This document shows, piece by piece, positions 22,496 through 35,225 of a stretch of DNA of 64,000 nucleotides. Each line of letters begins with the position of its first letter. The stretch's first letter is position 1. This stretch comes from Eumeta japonica (taxonomy: Eukaryota; Arthropoda; Insecta; Lepidoptera; Psychidae), in NCBI GenBank assembly GCA_005406025.1, contig BGZK01000860.1:124001-188000 (forward strand). Reading direction: 5' to 3'. The position numbers were made by a program, and so were the translations under genes. Below the pieces are notes generated by a model. That model ran no database searches, was not told the DNA's origin, and was given only the letters and a program-made list of their open reading frames with translations.

Positions 22496-24147
22496 TTAAT
22501 CCACATATATCCATTCCACACACACATAGTTATATATCCATTTTGGGTCACTCAATTCAGATAATGGTTTATTCTTTATTTCCAAATCTGCTATCTCATT
22601 TCTTAACTCGTAAAACCGTTTCAGCATTTTACCTTTGCTTAGCTTTCTGACTTCACAATAATATGTTACGTCACCATATTCGCCTGACATTTCATCCAAA
22701 AAACGCCTTGAAATGACGATGGTTAAGCCCTCGGAATCGAATAATATTGGTTTTTACTACCACATTCATAACATTCTGGAGTCGAATGGACTTTAGAACA
22801 CAAGTTCTGCTGGGGGATAATGCAATGAAGGACTATTAAATCATCTTTTTGCACATTGAATTGAGTTGTTTTTTCATTCAAAATTCCGATGAAACCTTTT
22901 CGTAAGTCGACCATAGAAGGTATACCATCTGTGCATATTCCAACTAATTTTGACCATGGCAAGCCAAAACTTGTGAATACCTTTTGAACTTCATTAAAAT
23001 TGTCCTCTCCTGTAGTGATTTATTTTAGAGGCTGTAAAGCAAGCAATTCTTAAGTAACAATGAACTCTTTATCAACACCTCGAATAAATATAATCAGTTG
23101 AGCTGTGTCAGACAAATCGAATCGAATAGAATAGAAAATGATTCAAAACCGGCCATACGGTCAGTCAATGTTGTTTTTATATCATTAGCCATCATTTCTA
23201 TACGTCGGATAACAGTTCGTCTTGACAAACTAATTTTTTCAAATTCATTTTTCTTTTCAAGACACAAAGCACTGCAAACTTTTATTAACATACATTCCTT
23301 GATAAATTCTCCTTTGGCAAATGGTTTTATTGCCTTTGCTAATTTAGAACTAACTATAAAACTAGCTTTCACAACATTATCAAGTAGTATTCTCTTTATG
23401 AAACAGTGCTCTTGTTTTTCCAAATTTGTGATAGGGTTCTGGATTTTGTCTTTTCTTATTTATCCTGTCTGTGGGTGCAGCATAGGATGATTAGTTGAGT
23501 AATGCCTCTTTATATTGAATTCTTTCGTCACTGAAACGGATTCATTACACAGCAAACAAATAGGCTTACCATTGTGCAAGATGAAAAAAGAATTCTTCAT
23601 TTTGAAGAAGATTTCTTCATCATATTTTTGTCGAAACTGGCGACCTTCTGCACCTACTTTTCGTTTCTTTCCACCAGACATAATTTTCGTTTACTTTTCG
23701 TCAGATAAACTTAATAACAAAATATAATTAATAAGCACTCAAGACCCACACAAAGTAAATTGACGGCACTAGCAGTTTACTAGGATATCGCTTGTCGAAG
23801 TTATCACCTCGGTAGCTCAAATAGAACTGAACTAAAATTCGAGCCATCCACCCGCTTATATAAGCAAAATGAAGGAATAATCTAGAATCATTTAATGTAG
23901 AACAATTGAGAAGCAATAATCTTTTGTTGCGCCGCCAGTGAAGCGGCAAATATCAAAGCCTTTGATGTTGCAGCTTCACTCTTTAATGATCGCCGCCAAT
24001 CGGCTTGCTCGCTGCCTTGATTCCATGAATATGAGTAAGTCGTGTAATATTTATTTTTTTATTGAGTTATTCAAAATGTCTCACGGGCCGGATCAAATCT
24101 TACAGCGGGCCGGATGCGGTCTGTGGACCGGTTGATGCCCATGTATG
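22496..24147 (-). pseudogene. hAT transposon remnant (GTF2IRD2/ZBED-like transposase), 3'-truncated
   Basis: On the minus strand the start MSGGKKRK is at 23681. A BED-like finger follows (CLLCNESVS...HYSTNH, C-x2-C and H-x4-H). After a frameshift near 23470, KEQ-type helical sequence runs 23423 to 23094 (LLDNVVKASF, AKAIKPFAKGEFIKECM). After further breaks come GICTDGIPSMVDLRKGFIG (hAT acidic motif), then LHCIIPQQNLCSK, where family members have HQQ, then YYCEVRKLSKGKML and DPKWI. The C-terminal dimerisation region is missing below 22496. The 5' end is at ~24147: on the minus strand 'catacatgggcatcaaccgg' followed by 'cggcccg' repeats, the typical hAT terminus. Residues 23682-24147 are the 5' untranslated part. 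Related intact proteins are called general transcription factor II-I repeat domain-like in many insects; this copy is inactive. Confidence 0.85.
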
Positions 24148-24420
24148 ATTTAAATTATCATTGTATAAGATCGACGTATTTAATAGCCCCACGATGTTGT
24201 TTTGTATCAGATTACGGCGAGTAGTGTTTGGCTTGTATGTCACTTGCGACAATACATTTTTAACATCAATACCTACTATTTCCTTTTCTACTAAGTCTGG
24301 GTTAAAATTTACGACTAAAGACATGATTATGTGGCAAGGACGAGCTTTCTTCATTTTAGCGTTGCGAAATAGATCTGATTTGCTTTTAATGGTCTGTGGA
24401 TGATAGTTACTAATAGGCTT
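24148..24420 (-). pseudogene. Unrecognised coding-like fragment abutting the hAT end
   Basis: A minus-strand frame runs from ~24414 into the hAT terminus at 24147. It reads KPISNYHPQTIKSKSDLFRN, then KMKKARPCHIIMSLVVNF, then VEKEIVGIDVKNVLSQ and TYKPNTTRRNLIQNN. The composition and lack of stops look coding, not random, for about 88 codons. An upstream stop and the hAT junction bound it. I do not recognise the family. It may be part of another transposon or a gene fragment into which the hAT inserted. Confidence 0.35.
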
Positions 24421-24502
24421 AGTTCAGCGTGTCTCTACTCAAACGAATTAAAATTTTTAGGCGTATTGTCTGATTGATAATAATAATAAATACGTGATAA
24501 CT

Positions 24503-24812
24503 GTGTAGAGCCATGTTGTGACTAGCGTGGTTGCAACAAAAAAAAAATGGGCGGGCTCGACTGATGAGATACCATAATGAAGTAGAGCTTCCGTTGTCCA
24601 TTTCGCCCAGTGATTGGAACTTCCGGTGGTCCTTTTCCCTTACATAAGATATCCTATTCCTGTCTAAATTTCTGATGGCCCACTCCTCCCTCCATTATTG
24701 TCCTATTTCTTCCAAAAAGGCCTGCAACGCATTGGTAACTCTTTTGAAGCTGTAAGTGTCCATGGGCGGCGCTAATCTCTGGTGATGTTATGCTAGTTTG
24801 CCCCTTAGAAAT
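24503..24812 (+). mobile_element. Lepidopteran SINE-like repeat, near full span
   Basis: It starts 'gtgtagagccatgttgtgac' (compare the minus-strand start of the 44785-45175 copy, 'gtggtagagccatgttattg'). It continues with 'cgcccagtgattgg', 'cactcctccctccattattg', 'ctgcaacgcattggtaactc', 'gtccatgggcggcgctaatc' and ends 'atgctagtttgcccctt'. The middle is shortened against the 45 kb copy. It is followed by a TG/TA microsatellite (24814-24838), the usual tail position. Confidence 0.7.
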
Positions 24813-24858
24813 TATATATGTGTGTGTATATATAAATACAAGTTAAGAAAGTCATCGT

Positions 24859-25335
24859 GGGACACCCGGTAGGAACGAAGTTCCTTTCGCTATATATTAT
24901 GTATTATTAAACTACAATCAAGATGATAAAGTTATTTTTAATATATATATTTTAATTTTTATTTATGAGGTTATGAAAATAAACGTTTTATCATTAATTA
25001 TTGTTATAAAACATAAACAAAAATTAAACTTAATCAGGCATACGAATGTACTGTTGACACGTACAACCCACGTCTGTACTGCAGGAATATACTTATCATG
25101 AGTATATGTCTTTACGTATACAGCTGATGCACACATCACACATCTATACTGCAGTAATATACATACGCGTATAAACAAGCTGTAAGATAGTAAACGAATC
25201 TAGAGGACCAGTCACTTTTCGGCGCCAAATAGACGTTTACCCCCTCTCTTTCTTTCTCTGTCTCAAAAGTGTCGGTCGGATATTTTTTCCCGTGTAGCTC
25301 CCGTTCGCCAGACTCGTGATAAGGAGCTTCGTTCC
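24859..25335 (-). mobile_element. Hairpin-ended MITE-like element
   Basis: The left end 'gggacacccggt' plus GGAACGAAGTTCCTTT (24872-24887) and the right end AAGGAGCTTCGTTCC (25321-25335) are inverted copies. GGAAC-gaa-GTTCC is itself a hairpin. The same layout, including the outer 'gggacacccgg', is seen in opposite orientation at 58790-59061. Inside is an imperfect ~85-base duplication around 'tactgcag(g/t)aatatac' (25076-25160). No protein is encoded; minus-strand ORFs here are incidental. Confidence 0.6.
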
Positions 25336-27215
25336 AAAAAATATATGTATCAAGTGTTATACCGATGTGAAACGCTATATCATTGACCACCGCACGTTGT
25401 CTTAGTCCTACTGGGGTTTACGTAACAAGTTATATACCTTAGGTTTTAGTTATGTATCACGCTCGAGCTTTTTTAAGCCACAATTTACATACACTCATAT
25501 ATCGCCTAGTGGAATTCAATAATCACAAATTGTTGAATTCCACTATAATAAATAAATCTTTAAAAAACATACTACAGATACAGGTGTGTGTGCGACTATT
25601 ATTGAAACGAATGAAAGTAACCATTTATGTTATATAGAAATAAATATACCGATTTATTAAACGTATTGGACATAATTCATTGTTTGAGAAGGAAATGCTT
25701 TCCTTTTCCCTGTTGCTTTAATAAAATAAAATAGATTATTTAAATTTGTATAAGTCGTATGTTATATGGCCAACCACGAGTTACATCATAACATGCTAAT
25801 TGTAAAACGAAAAGTACGATTGGCCAAATAATCTACGAACCGTTTTTCAATGTTTTCAATTTCAACAATCTTTTTAAATCTTCGGTTTACCTTAACGAAT
25901 TGCGTTTTTCCATTTTTCGTGCAACGCGTTGTAAAAGTAAAGAATTATTGTTTATATTTGTCAGTTTAGAGCTTACAAAACAAACGCATATTTGAATGAA
26001 GGAGTATATTTCCAAACAATAAATCATCATAAATTGTTTATAGTGTATCTTCGTAAATAATTTACTTAGTATACTGTAGGAAATGCATCACACACTGCAA
26101 ATTGTTTGCAAATATTCAAATACCATTCCAGTAGTAAATATGTGCTAGGCTATTCGATGTGATTATGCCTGCTCTTTGATGGTTTTCCTAATGGATGTTT
26201 GACGTATCATAGATTAACCGAATGCTTGCAAAGTTCTAGTCAAAGTCAAAGTGGAATAATATGCAATAGTAGCGCACGCCTCGCGTCCGGCGCGACATCC
26301 GTTGATACAACAACTTGCGGCTTTCATCCCAGATAAATACACACATGTATACATATATATACTTATTTCCTAACATTATTCTAAAACCCGTATATTCTAT
26401 ATGAAAAAACTACCGCACCTCAAGATTTGGTTTTTTAACACGATAATTTAAATTCATGATATGTTATCTATCATTAATATAATACTCCATGAACAAATAT
26501 TTAAAAAAAACAAAACAAGAATGTGTAATACTTTATTAACTAGAATATTATCATATATCTAATGTCATCTGTCGGAACTAGTAAGGTATACATCGATTGT
26601 GATGTTTGTCTATAACAGTGTAGTAGACAAAAGAGTGTGTAGTATTGCACTGTTACAACACTATCTGTTAAAAAAAATTAGGAATTAATTTCGATGTGTT
26701 TACTTATAGAGTGTTTATTAACAAAATCACTGGACAATTTTTAGATTATAACTAAATAGACAGTAATTATGTGTGTAGTGTAATGTATGATATTTTTTTT
26801 CCGTTAACTAGAATATTATTATACTATCATCCCCATCTGTGTTGGCAATCACAAAATTAATTTATACTAAGTATATCTTATAATTACAGTATTTATATTT
26901 AAATTAATTGTCTTATAATCAAACTAATTATAAGCATATAAATTACAAAATTGCAAATGAATACCTCTATTTGTGTGTCTGTTTAATCATATCATTATAC
27001 ATAGAATGTATAATTAATTTTATTTGTTTACATAGATTTCATGAACAAATATTAATATATTTTTATGCAATGCTGCTTATTCCTTAAAACTTATTTGTCA
27101 AATGAATTATTTATTGAATGTAATCCCTATATTAATAGCTCATTATTTTGAAAATTCTCTCGTAATAATTATTACTAAATATAAAATTATTATTACGAAA
27201 TAATTTAACATCCGT
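25336..27215. other. AT-rich spacer with one inverted repeat
   Basis: Perfect 13-base arms TAGTGGAATTCAA (25507-25519) and TTGAATTCCACTA (25533-25545) form a hairpin with a 13-base loop. A GC-richer patch (about 26265-26325, 'gcgcacgcctcgcgtccggc') has no other mark. The rest is AT-rich with no coding signal. Confidence 0.45.
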
Positions 27216-27560
27216 ATACCTAATACATTATCATTTGGATTAAAATAAATTGGTTATATATATTTGTATCTGCACTCAAATGCATCATGCACCAGTGATT
27301 ATGTTTAGTATATACTGGAGCTATCGAGACCCTGGGCTGCATGCCAGAGAAGTTGTGCACATGAGCATCTGCAAACATCTCCCAAGCACTAAAGAAGTTT
27401 TGCACATTCAAACGCATCCTGAAAGCATTTTTGCACCTACTGGACGCGCTTAAAAAAAAGTCTTCGGACCCCCACAAAGCCATGCTTTTTACTAAAATAT
27501 ATATATATATATATATATCTGCCATCTGGCAACGAAATAAAGTACTTTTTGCATGGCGCC
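27216..27560 (-). other. Unrecognised 101-codon minus ORF ending in a (TA) tract
   Basis: The frame from 27525 to 27220 starts inside a TA microsatellite (27497-27518), which supplies IYIYIYI. It then reads KSMALWGSEDFFLSASSRCK and later HNHWCMMHLSADTN. The segment 27280-27470 is less AT-rich than its flanks. I recognise no domain. It may be old retroelement coding sequence or chance. Confidence 0.2.
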
Positions 27561-28005
27561 GCTTGATTCAGCTTTTATGATGTTTGCGACGCGATATTAT
27601 TTCACTTAAATAAACTAGATCTAGACCCATCGCCGGGTTTTAAATGTAATAATAATGAAGCGAAAAAAGTAATAAACATTAAAAAGTTATATAGTGTCCG
27701 CTTATTTGATAATGCATCATAACGGATTATTTAATAGGTTATTTAAAAAAGATGCTACAAACACGTCGTCTTAAATCCCTACCATCTATTATATATTTGT
27801 TTTGTTTTTATTTACAGAAAATATAAATAATCAGTGTCTAAGATAATGTTTTTGTAAACGATGCTTTTTTAGTAGAAAGTAATTGATTATATAGATTACT
27901 TACCTTTAGCATACTATAAAAAAATTACATTCATGGTATTCGTTTAGTTCATTTTTTTTGCTTAAAGAAAATAGCGTATTTGTTTATGGGAATCAGTTAA
28001 TTAAT
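27561..28005. other. AT-rich spacer
   Basis: Nothing recognised. Confidence 0.4.
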
Positions 28006-28007
28006 GA

Positions 28008-28085
28008 CAGGGGCGAGAATGTTGGAATGGCGGCGGGTCACGCGACGGAGGTGTCGGCCGATGGTGTTGACGCGACGTTTGTACT
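28008..28085. promoter_or_regulatory. Small GC-rich island
   Basis: 'ggaatggcggcgggtcacgc' and 'gacggaggtgtcggccgatg' lie in otherwise AT-rich DNA, next to 'cagttaattaatgacagggg' (27986-28005), which has a TTAATTAAT homeodomain-type core. There is no open frame. Candidate regulatory element. Confidence 0.28.
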
Positions 28086-30955
28086 TTTAAGTCATAAATA
28101 AATTCTTTGATTGATACATAGAAATAAAATTTGTATGATGAACTTTTGCAGAGTGAATCGAGAAAACAGTATAAAGTAACATATACAATAAAAATATTAA
28201 AACTGCCTTCGAAAACTTATCTAGATTAGCTGAAGGTCTCTTCGATTTGGAAACATTCTAAACAAATTAAAAAGCTGTAAATAGTAATTTTAATGAGTCG
28301 CAGAAATATGAATTACAAAATATTAAAAAAGTATTAGTTGTTATGGTAATAGATAAAATATGTAAGGCGAGTCGTGTCTCAATCAAATTTTGACATCCTT
28401 ATGATTCAAAAGATACATAGGTAATAAGTTTTGTATTCCTGTTTATAGATTTATATATTGAGTTCGAATATCTCTTATTATTTTTGTGTTGGCCGTTTTA
28501 AATACAATATTTTTATTGATTATATTGCTTTAGTCTAATAAAATGATTATAGTAAATATGTGAAAGTGAATAATATTTCTTTGATTTTACAACTAATTAA
28601 TTTCATTGTAACTCACAAATATTATTTGTAGGTTCCTTCAGTACATTGTTTTCAAATATAAGAGGTATTTTGACAAACTAAATACGTTTTTAAAGAAGTT
28701 ATTTTATTTAACATTTTTTAGTGACTGAATAATTTAACTTTATAAATCATCTAGTTTAGCTTCCGGACTAAGATAATTGTAAATATGTACAATTAAGCCG
28801 GCTATAAATTTTGCTTTTGCATAGAAAAAGTAGAAAAAATCTAATCCGAATTTGGAAAAAGTAGATGCATAATTAGATGCGATCCCTAATTTTCCGGTGG
28901 CACTGGTAATTGTTCCCTGTATACATTTATAGTTTTAGTGCGGTCTACCTCGCACTCATACATTCGCCAGACCGTCGATCGATTTCCCAGACCTTAAGTT
29001 TTCAGATTTTCCCTTAGTTCACCGGAACGTTCTCCACACATTTTCCAAAGCGCGCTCCCTACTCTACCAAAAAGTGGGAGAATATGTAAGAGATTGAGGG
29101 GAACTAAACTGATTTCGATATAAAGAAATTGTGGTTAATCCCAAATCACTGTAATTACAACGCAGTGTTTGAATAATGTCACAAAATCTATGAAAAACGT
29201 ACAATTATATAAATATTTTTTTTTCGATTAAAAAAAAAAACTATATGTAAAGAATACACGAGACCACTTGTTGGAATATAGTTTAAACAATCCGAATCCG
29301 TTAAGCAGTTTCTGGGAAATCGGTAAATATACCTAACGCGCACAATCAGAAACTCCGCTTTTGAAGTTGCTTAAAGATATTATACGCTGGCAGAAATGGG
29401 CACAGAATACAAGACGAAAACTCTGGAAAGAGATTTGAAAATTTTTTTTTCGTTTTAAAGTCTTTAAAGTTTAAATGTCAGCATTTGATAATGAACGTTT
29501 TTCACGTATTCCTAGTATCCACGTAAATCAAAATCCAATGTTATTATGTTAAAATTTATTTACACTTTTTTATTAAATATTTATTTTACAATTCTATAAA
29601 GGATCTTAAAATTCTTTGATGCATTGTATCTATAACTTTGTAGTTGATGAAATTTTAATTTTTCGTGGTACAGCAACATTCTATTTCGTCGAAAGCAAAT
29701 GAAAGTGAAATGAAAGTTGCCCGAAGGTTATAATTTCTGTTACGACCGAAATAAACGTAATAACGGCATAGTTTATTAATACGGTGAAATTCACGGGCTT
29801 TTTTAATAACACGTTATCAGTGGGATATTTCATGTTCGTTTTCGTTGAATGAAAAATTTACTCGCACTAGAAGTGTTTATTGATTTTCTCATAGATTTAG
29901 GGGAAATTGTACAGAAAGTACTGTATGGGAACCCCCATAATTTTTTTAATAATATTATAAAAAAATAGGCATGGTTTTCTGTATGCTAAAAATGTGACAT
30001 TTATTTCTGCACTTAATTCTGTGGGGTGCGTAAGGTACATAGGTCTTTCAATCAAATCTATTATAGTGACTTTCTCTCGAATGTATATTTTGTTAGTTAT
30101 TAGTTCCTAAAATCGTATAATTTGATATACTCTCAACGTAATATAACATTTCTAACACGTCTCTAATAATCTGAATTAAAAAAAATACTTCCGACGAAAA
30201 TTATTTAAAATAAAGTCCGTACATTTTTAGATACCTATCATTTTCAATTGTAACAATTTAATCGCCGACTTACATGAGCATGAATCTGAAGTTTAGGACA
30301 TTAGGCATCTTCTCATTTTTCGAAGAATTACTCTTTCATGAAACTAAGTGGAAAGGCGCTAGTGCAGCTACATTTGAAATAATTATTTGCTGATATAGCT
30401 TTAGGTATTTTTTCAGAATTTGTGTAAATGCAGATTTTGTCTAAGTTTCATTGATACCGAATCGTAGCTAACCTTTTTTTTTTCGTCAACTACTGGTTTA
30501 TCTTCAAAATTAATGAAACTGTTTTATAAAACCGTAAAAAATATTTCGTAGCTTTCAGTTTTTTAAGGTATATCTAATTTTACTAATACGACCATCTTTT
30601 ATAAATTTTAATATAATCATTGTTTCATATAGATTTTGTATCAGTTGCATTGTAAAACGATACAATAATAATTCGAAATTAAAAGCATTATATTTTCAAA
30701 CAAATGCAAAGGAATTTTAGTTAATAATTAATAAAAATCATCAAAGTGATCTCCTACTTAGTTCATTAGCTATTTAAATGCCATTGTATGAGGTTTTTTC
30801 CTTGCATACATTTTCAACAAAAATTTGTTGTGACAGCGGTGTATATTGACAAACTTTGTTGTTGTAGTTTGTTTTTATCAATGTAGTTAAAATCTTCTCC
30901 GCGATGTCAAGGACAAAACGAGACGGTGCCTGTAATTAGATGTACAAGTCTGAGT
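28086..30955. other. Long AT-rich spacer
   Basis: No gene or named repeat. A patch of balanced composition at about 28880-29100 ('cggtctacctcgcactcata', 'ccagaccgtcgatcgatttc') could be another conserved island. Confidence 0.4.
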
Positions 30956-31245
30956 GCGAAGCAGAAATGCGTCGTAAGTAAATTACCTACTTGAGTGCGA
31001 CCGAATTACCTACCTGTTACGCGAAGATGCGCGAGGAGCGGCGTGTGCGGCGCGGGGGGAGGGCGACGAGGTGGCTAACAAAGATTCCGACGGCGGAGGC
31101 ATCCTTTTACGTCGCTGTCGGCTTGTAAATAGGCGTAGAGGTTTGCTAACAACTGTCGATTATTTCCCAGCCGCGAAGCCTCCTCTCATCCATTAGGCGG
31201 CCCCCTCCGCTTTTCCTGTTCCCCCTATACCTTTTACGCACGCAG
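30956..31245. promoter_or_regulatory. GC-rich island
   Basis: 'gcgaggagcggcgtgtgcgg' and 'gcggggggagggcgacgagg' (31029-31072) are followed by 'ttacgtcgctgtcggcttg' and 'cggccccctccgc'. A minus-strand frame (31381 to 31193) starts MRCQYCSKKIARC and is cysteine-bearing, but it has no full zinc-finger pattern and lies mostly in the flank. Candidate promoter or enhancer; there is no TATA. Confidence 0.3.
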
Positions 31246-32380
31246 CTGGGGAACGGTCTCTGTAATATATCTGTTGAGGATCTAATTTTTGCTTGTATGC
31301 AATGAACTGAACACAACGCGCCTCTTTATGTTCGGAGCTAAAACATCTTGCGATTTTTTTACTACAGTACTGACACCGCACCTTCTTTTGATTGTCTAAT
31401 TTTTGAAAATCTGTAAAATTTAGAAATTGTTTACAATTTACGCCTACTTATTACATTGCTTTGTATGTCGCTAATCGTCCCCTCACTGCTACTATGTAAC
31501 ATAAAGAAAAAGCACATATTCGCGCTCCCCGAAACAATTGGACAGTATTGACGAACTTTAGTGGACTAATATATATATATAAAGTTTGTTTCATTTTCGG
31601 TCAGACTTAGACTCAAAATTTTAGAATTTAAATATAATTTTTCAGAATAAAACTATTATTTTCCTTTTTTAGAATACAAAGAAACACTATAATGCTGTTC
31701 TTTGTTGTGCAATTCATCCTCATTATTTACGACTTTTCTAAATAATTTGTTTGAAGTATTTAAAAAAATAAAATTTGTTTTTATTTGAGCTCATAAAGGG
31801 GCTTATTTGGGAAATTTTTTCTCGGTTACTGGTAGTCAGTAGACATATTCGATTTACGTTTCGAAATATGATGTCGAAGGTTGCTAATTGCTTTCATTTG
31901 CAATGTTTATCGGATTCATTAAAGTGTAGGTATCATTAGACTTGTATTTCACCTCTATAACATATTTAGTTTTTTCATTGTCATCTTTTTACGGGAAGGG
32001 ACAACGTACCCGCCTATTTATTATCACATCTTGTTAACTTTGTGTTTCTGTATTTTGATCATATTTAAATAATATAAAGGTTGTACACGCAATGGAATTT
32101 CTATCTACTAACTCGACATCTCTTATAATTGTTCCTTTTGTTATTTGGAATTACTGAGAAACATAAATATTTTATTTTAATATAAATGTATAGGACAATT
32201 TTTCGTACTTATTTTTGTAATGCCTTATTTTATCTTAATTATAGTATTTTATCAAATTGTTACACCTGGAAGAAAACTGCGCACGGGCAATACAGTTTTT
32301 GATATCGAGCGATGTACATTCTTATAGATATAATCCATATTATTACCAAACTGTAAAGGGGCTGTGCATGGATTCGCCTT
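31246..32380. other. AT-rich spacer
   Basis: Nothing recognised. Confidence 0.4.
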
Positions 32381-32630
32381 TTTAAAGATTTCTGAACGCA
32401 TTGTTTTTACTATCGTCGGTCTATCTGTCTGTCTGTTTGTAGTGGCATCACGCGAAAACTACTCAAAGGATTATGAGATTTTCATAGTTTGATAGCTTGG
32501 GCTCCAAATTAAAATCTATGCTAAGATTCATCCTAATTCTGTAGTCCACGCGAACAAAGTCACTGGCAAAGGCAACTGACAACAATTTGTACAAAAATAC
32601 TACGATAACATGAGATAGCTTATATTCGCT
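32381..32630. mobile_element. Probable LINE tail remnant
   Basis: 'ggtctatctgtctgtctgtt' followed by 'catcacgcgaaaactactca' then 'aaggattatgagattttcat' is the phrase order of common insect RTE-like tails (TCTGTCTGTTTGT...CGCGAAAACTACT...GATTTTGAT). It is diverged and unbounded. Confidence 0.45.
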
Positions 32631-32800
32631 AGGTATGGGGTGAGCCGAGGCTGGCCCGAGTTGCACCGCGCACGCCTTGCCGGTTTCTTTCCGATCACGT
32701 CCACGTCCTAATGACGTCGCTGATCAAGAAGCGCCTTAATTTGACGCTTTGGGCGGACTCAACGGAAGCTTTATAAATCTTGCGCGTACACCTCGACCCT
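32631..32800. promoter_or_regulatory. GC-rich island
   Basis: 'gagccgaggctggcccgagt', 'accgcgcacgccttgccgg' and a CRE-like 'aatgacgtcgctgatcaaga' (32710-32729). There is no convincing frame. It abuts the LINE tail, so part could be transposon sequence. Confidence 0.27.
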
Positions 32801-33950
32801 ATTCTCGTAAAAGTTTCTCGTGAGTTTTTGTTAGGCAAAACATAAAAACAAATATACCTTAATACCTTATATTTCATCTCTCAAATAAAAATGAAAACAT
32901 AATGTACATTCAAGAGTGATGAGATTGTCTTATCGTATTAAAGAAAATCTTGTGTATTACGATTATGAATTGTGAATGTACTTAAAATCTAAAGTGATAA
33001 ATTAAAAAATGAGATTTTCTTATGAAACCGCATTTGAAAATGGGTTTAATGTAAATATTTAGAAATTCTTATGTTTATATATTTAAATAAAATAAGTCTT
33101 CAGTTAAGAGGATGCAACACGAAAGAGAGCCAGCACACAAATTGCACTGAAACATCCATTAGCGTGATGAGATGCATTTACTAGGAGAAATAAAATATGT
33201 TCTGATATTTCCTTAATCTTTCATCTTTAGACTGAATTCTATATCGTGCAATAAATTTGCTCTACAATAAATTTTGTGTAAGTGTGAAGCTTAATTTTGC
33301 TTTTTATTTTTATTTGTTAATGTCCAAATGACGTATTTATAAATTTTAAAACGAATTACAAAAAATCGTTGATTGGGAAAATAAATTTTTATTCTCATAA
33401 TGAGTTAGTTTGGTAAACTTGTAAATAATACGTATTTATTATACGTAACTTGTAATAATATACCTAAATTGTTCCTTCATATATAACCTTTCACTCACTT
33501 TCATTCATTTTAAAATAAGTTGTATAAAAAGTTTATTTCAAACTGTTTAATGTACTTTTGATTTCGTGGATCTTTTAGGGAGCTTTATTTATATTTCTCA
33601 ATTGGTCGTATTATATAACTAAATGTAAATTCATATATTTTATTAGGTTTAATAAACTTCTATAAACTAGTGTATTGACGATTGGCAATCGCATTAGTAC
33701 ACTTTAACCTGTGCATATATATTTTATCACTTCATAATTAATGGAAAACCAATCTAATTTTTATCGGTTTCGTAATCTTGCATTAAATGATTTATTTGTA
33801 AGTAGTGATTCAACTTCTATGTCATTGGCGATTTATAAATAAACACAAAGACAAATCGATAATATTATAATCGCGAAAAAATCAGTGTTACTCCCAACAC
33901 TCTTACGGAACGTGTATGCCCGCTAACTGCTTAACACTGTTACAGAGTTT
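32801..33950. other. AT-rich spacer
   Basis: Nothing recognised. Confidence 0.4.
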
Positions 33951-34140
33951 GTTAGAGTTGTTTCCGAATGGGCCGCGACGGCTGCGTATGAGTTATTCCG
34001 CTGTTTTATTGTCGTTATCTATCAACGTCGTTATTCTTCCGCCGATTGGCTTTGTTACGCGGCACCTCCGAGTTTATTTCTGAGCGGGCCTTGTCTCCGT
34101 CGCTGACATCCGGTTATTTATTTGTTTAGTTTGTACGTGT
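33951..34140. promoter_or_regulatory. GC-rich island
   Basis: 'gaatgggccgcgacggctgc' (33966-33985) is followed by 'gttttattgtcgttatctat', which holds a caudal/posterior-Hox-like TTTATTG and a GATA-like site. Further CG-rich sequence runs to about 34110. No open frame. Confidence 0.28.
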
Positions 34141-35225
34141 AGTTTTTTTTTACTTTTGGAGAGCGCGAGTGGTCCGTCGTATTCGATATTCTGTTCCGGA
34201 AGTCTACAAGATGTCTAAAATTGCCAATTTATACCCAATCGGCAGGAAATGCTAGAGCCTTTCGTTTCTTTGAAACTGCCTTATATTCATTTCTCGATAT
34301 GTTTTTGTTTGTACATTTTTAAAATTGTGAAGACCTTGCAAAAAAAAGTGTCATATAGGTGAGGGACTGTTTATAAAATACATTATTATAAAGTTCACCT
34401 TTCTGTCCTCTTCCATTTTTCTGTATCACATTTTTTTTTAAATTCAATCAATAATTATAACTCCATCAAAACCTTTCCCCCTCCATAAAAAAATTCTTTG
34501 CGATAATTAACATTACGCAAATATTGACAATATTTGTTATTTTGGTTTTATAAATTTAAGTAAATCTCTAAAACAAAGAAAACATAAACACGTTTTATTT
34601 ATTTTACTTGAGGTTAAAATTCCTTGAACGAAATCAAGTAAAAGAATAACGTACCCATGACTGAATATTTCTATTTGCACTTGTTGATATCGTTCACTTG
34701 ATGTTGCTGATATATTTGGATATCTTTTAGAGTTTGTTGTTAAATGACATCACTGAACCCTTTAAGAAGTCCGAATCTGATACTTGGTCGCTGATGCGAA
34801 GAAGTCGACTTGCTATGTTTTTTTTTCGTGTGCTGTGTGTAAGTGTGAATAGAGTTGGCGTCAAATTAACGCGGCCCTTGATCAGGGCTGTCATTAGAGA
34901 CAGGCGCGTGCTCGCTACAGCCACTCGTGCATCCCTAACAATGAACCGCGGCCTAGCCGTTTCGTCCGTACTGTAATAATGTACTACACAAATGCTTTTT
35001 TATTTAACATGGTTCCTGTTCTACGAAGACTGAAATTAACGAGTTGTCAAATGGAAATTTATTTATTCCTGTTTATAAGTTTTTTTTGTTGTTTCTAATT
35101 ACAATGTAATCAGTCTTTTTGGTTTTATCTTGGAGATAATAAAACACTTTATTTCTAAATGGCTATGAAATTCAGGTGCTCTGTACGAATCACTGACAAA
35201 TTTGTGTCATGATGTAAAGATTTTT
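34141..35225. other. Spacer with unrecognised frames
   Basis: At 34734-34976 both strands are open (80 and 65 codons) over a balanced-composition block ('aattaacgcggcccttgatc'). No domain is recognised, so I treat it as another possible conserved non-coding block. Confidence 0.3.

Noticed and set aside
31193..31381. Minus frame starting MRCQYCSKKIARC, possible zinc-finger exon
   Set aside because: Only one C-x2-C pair, no further ligands in order, and the frame overlaps the edge of a GC-rich island.
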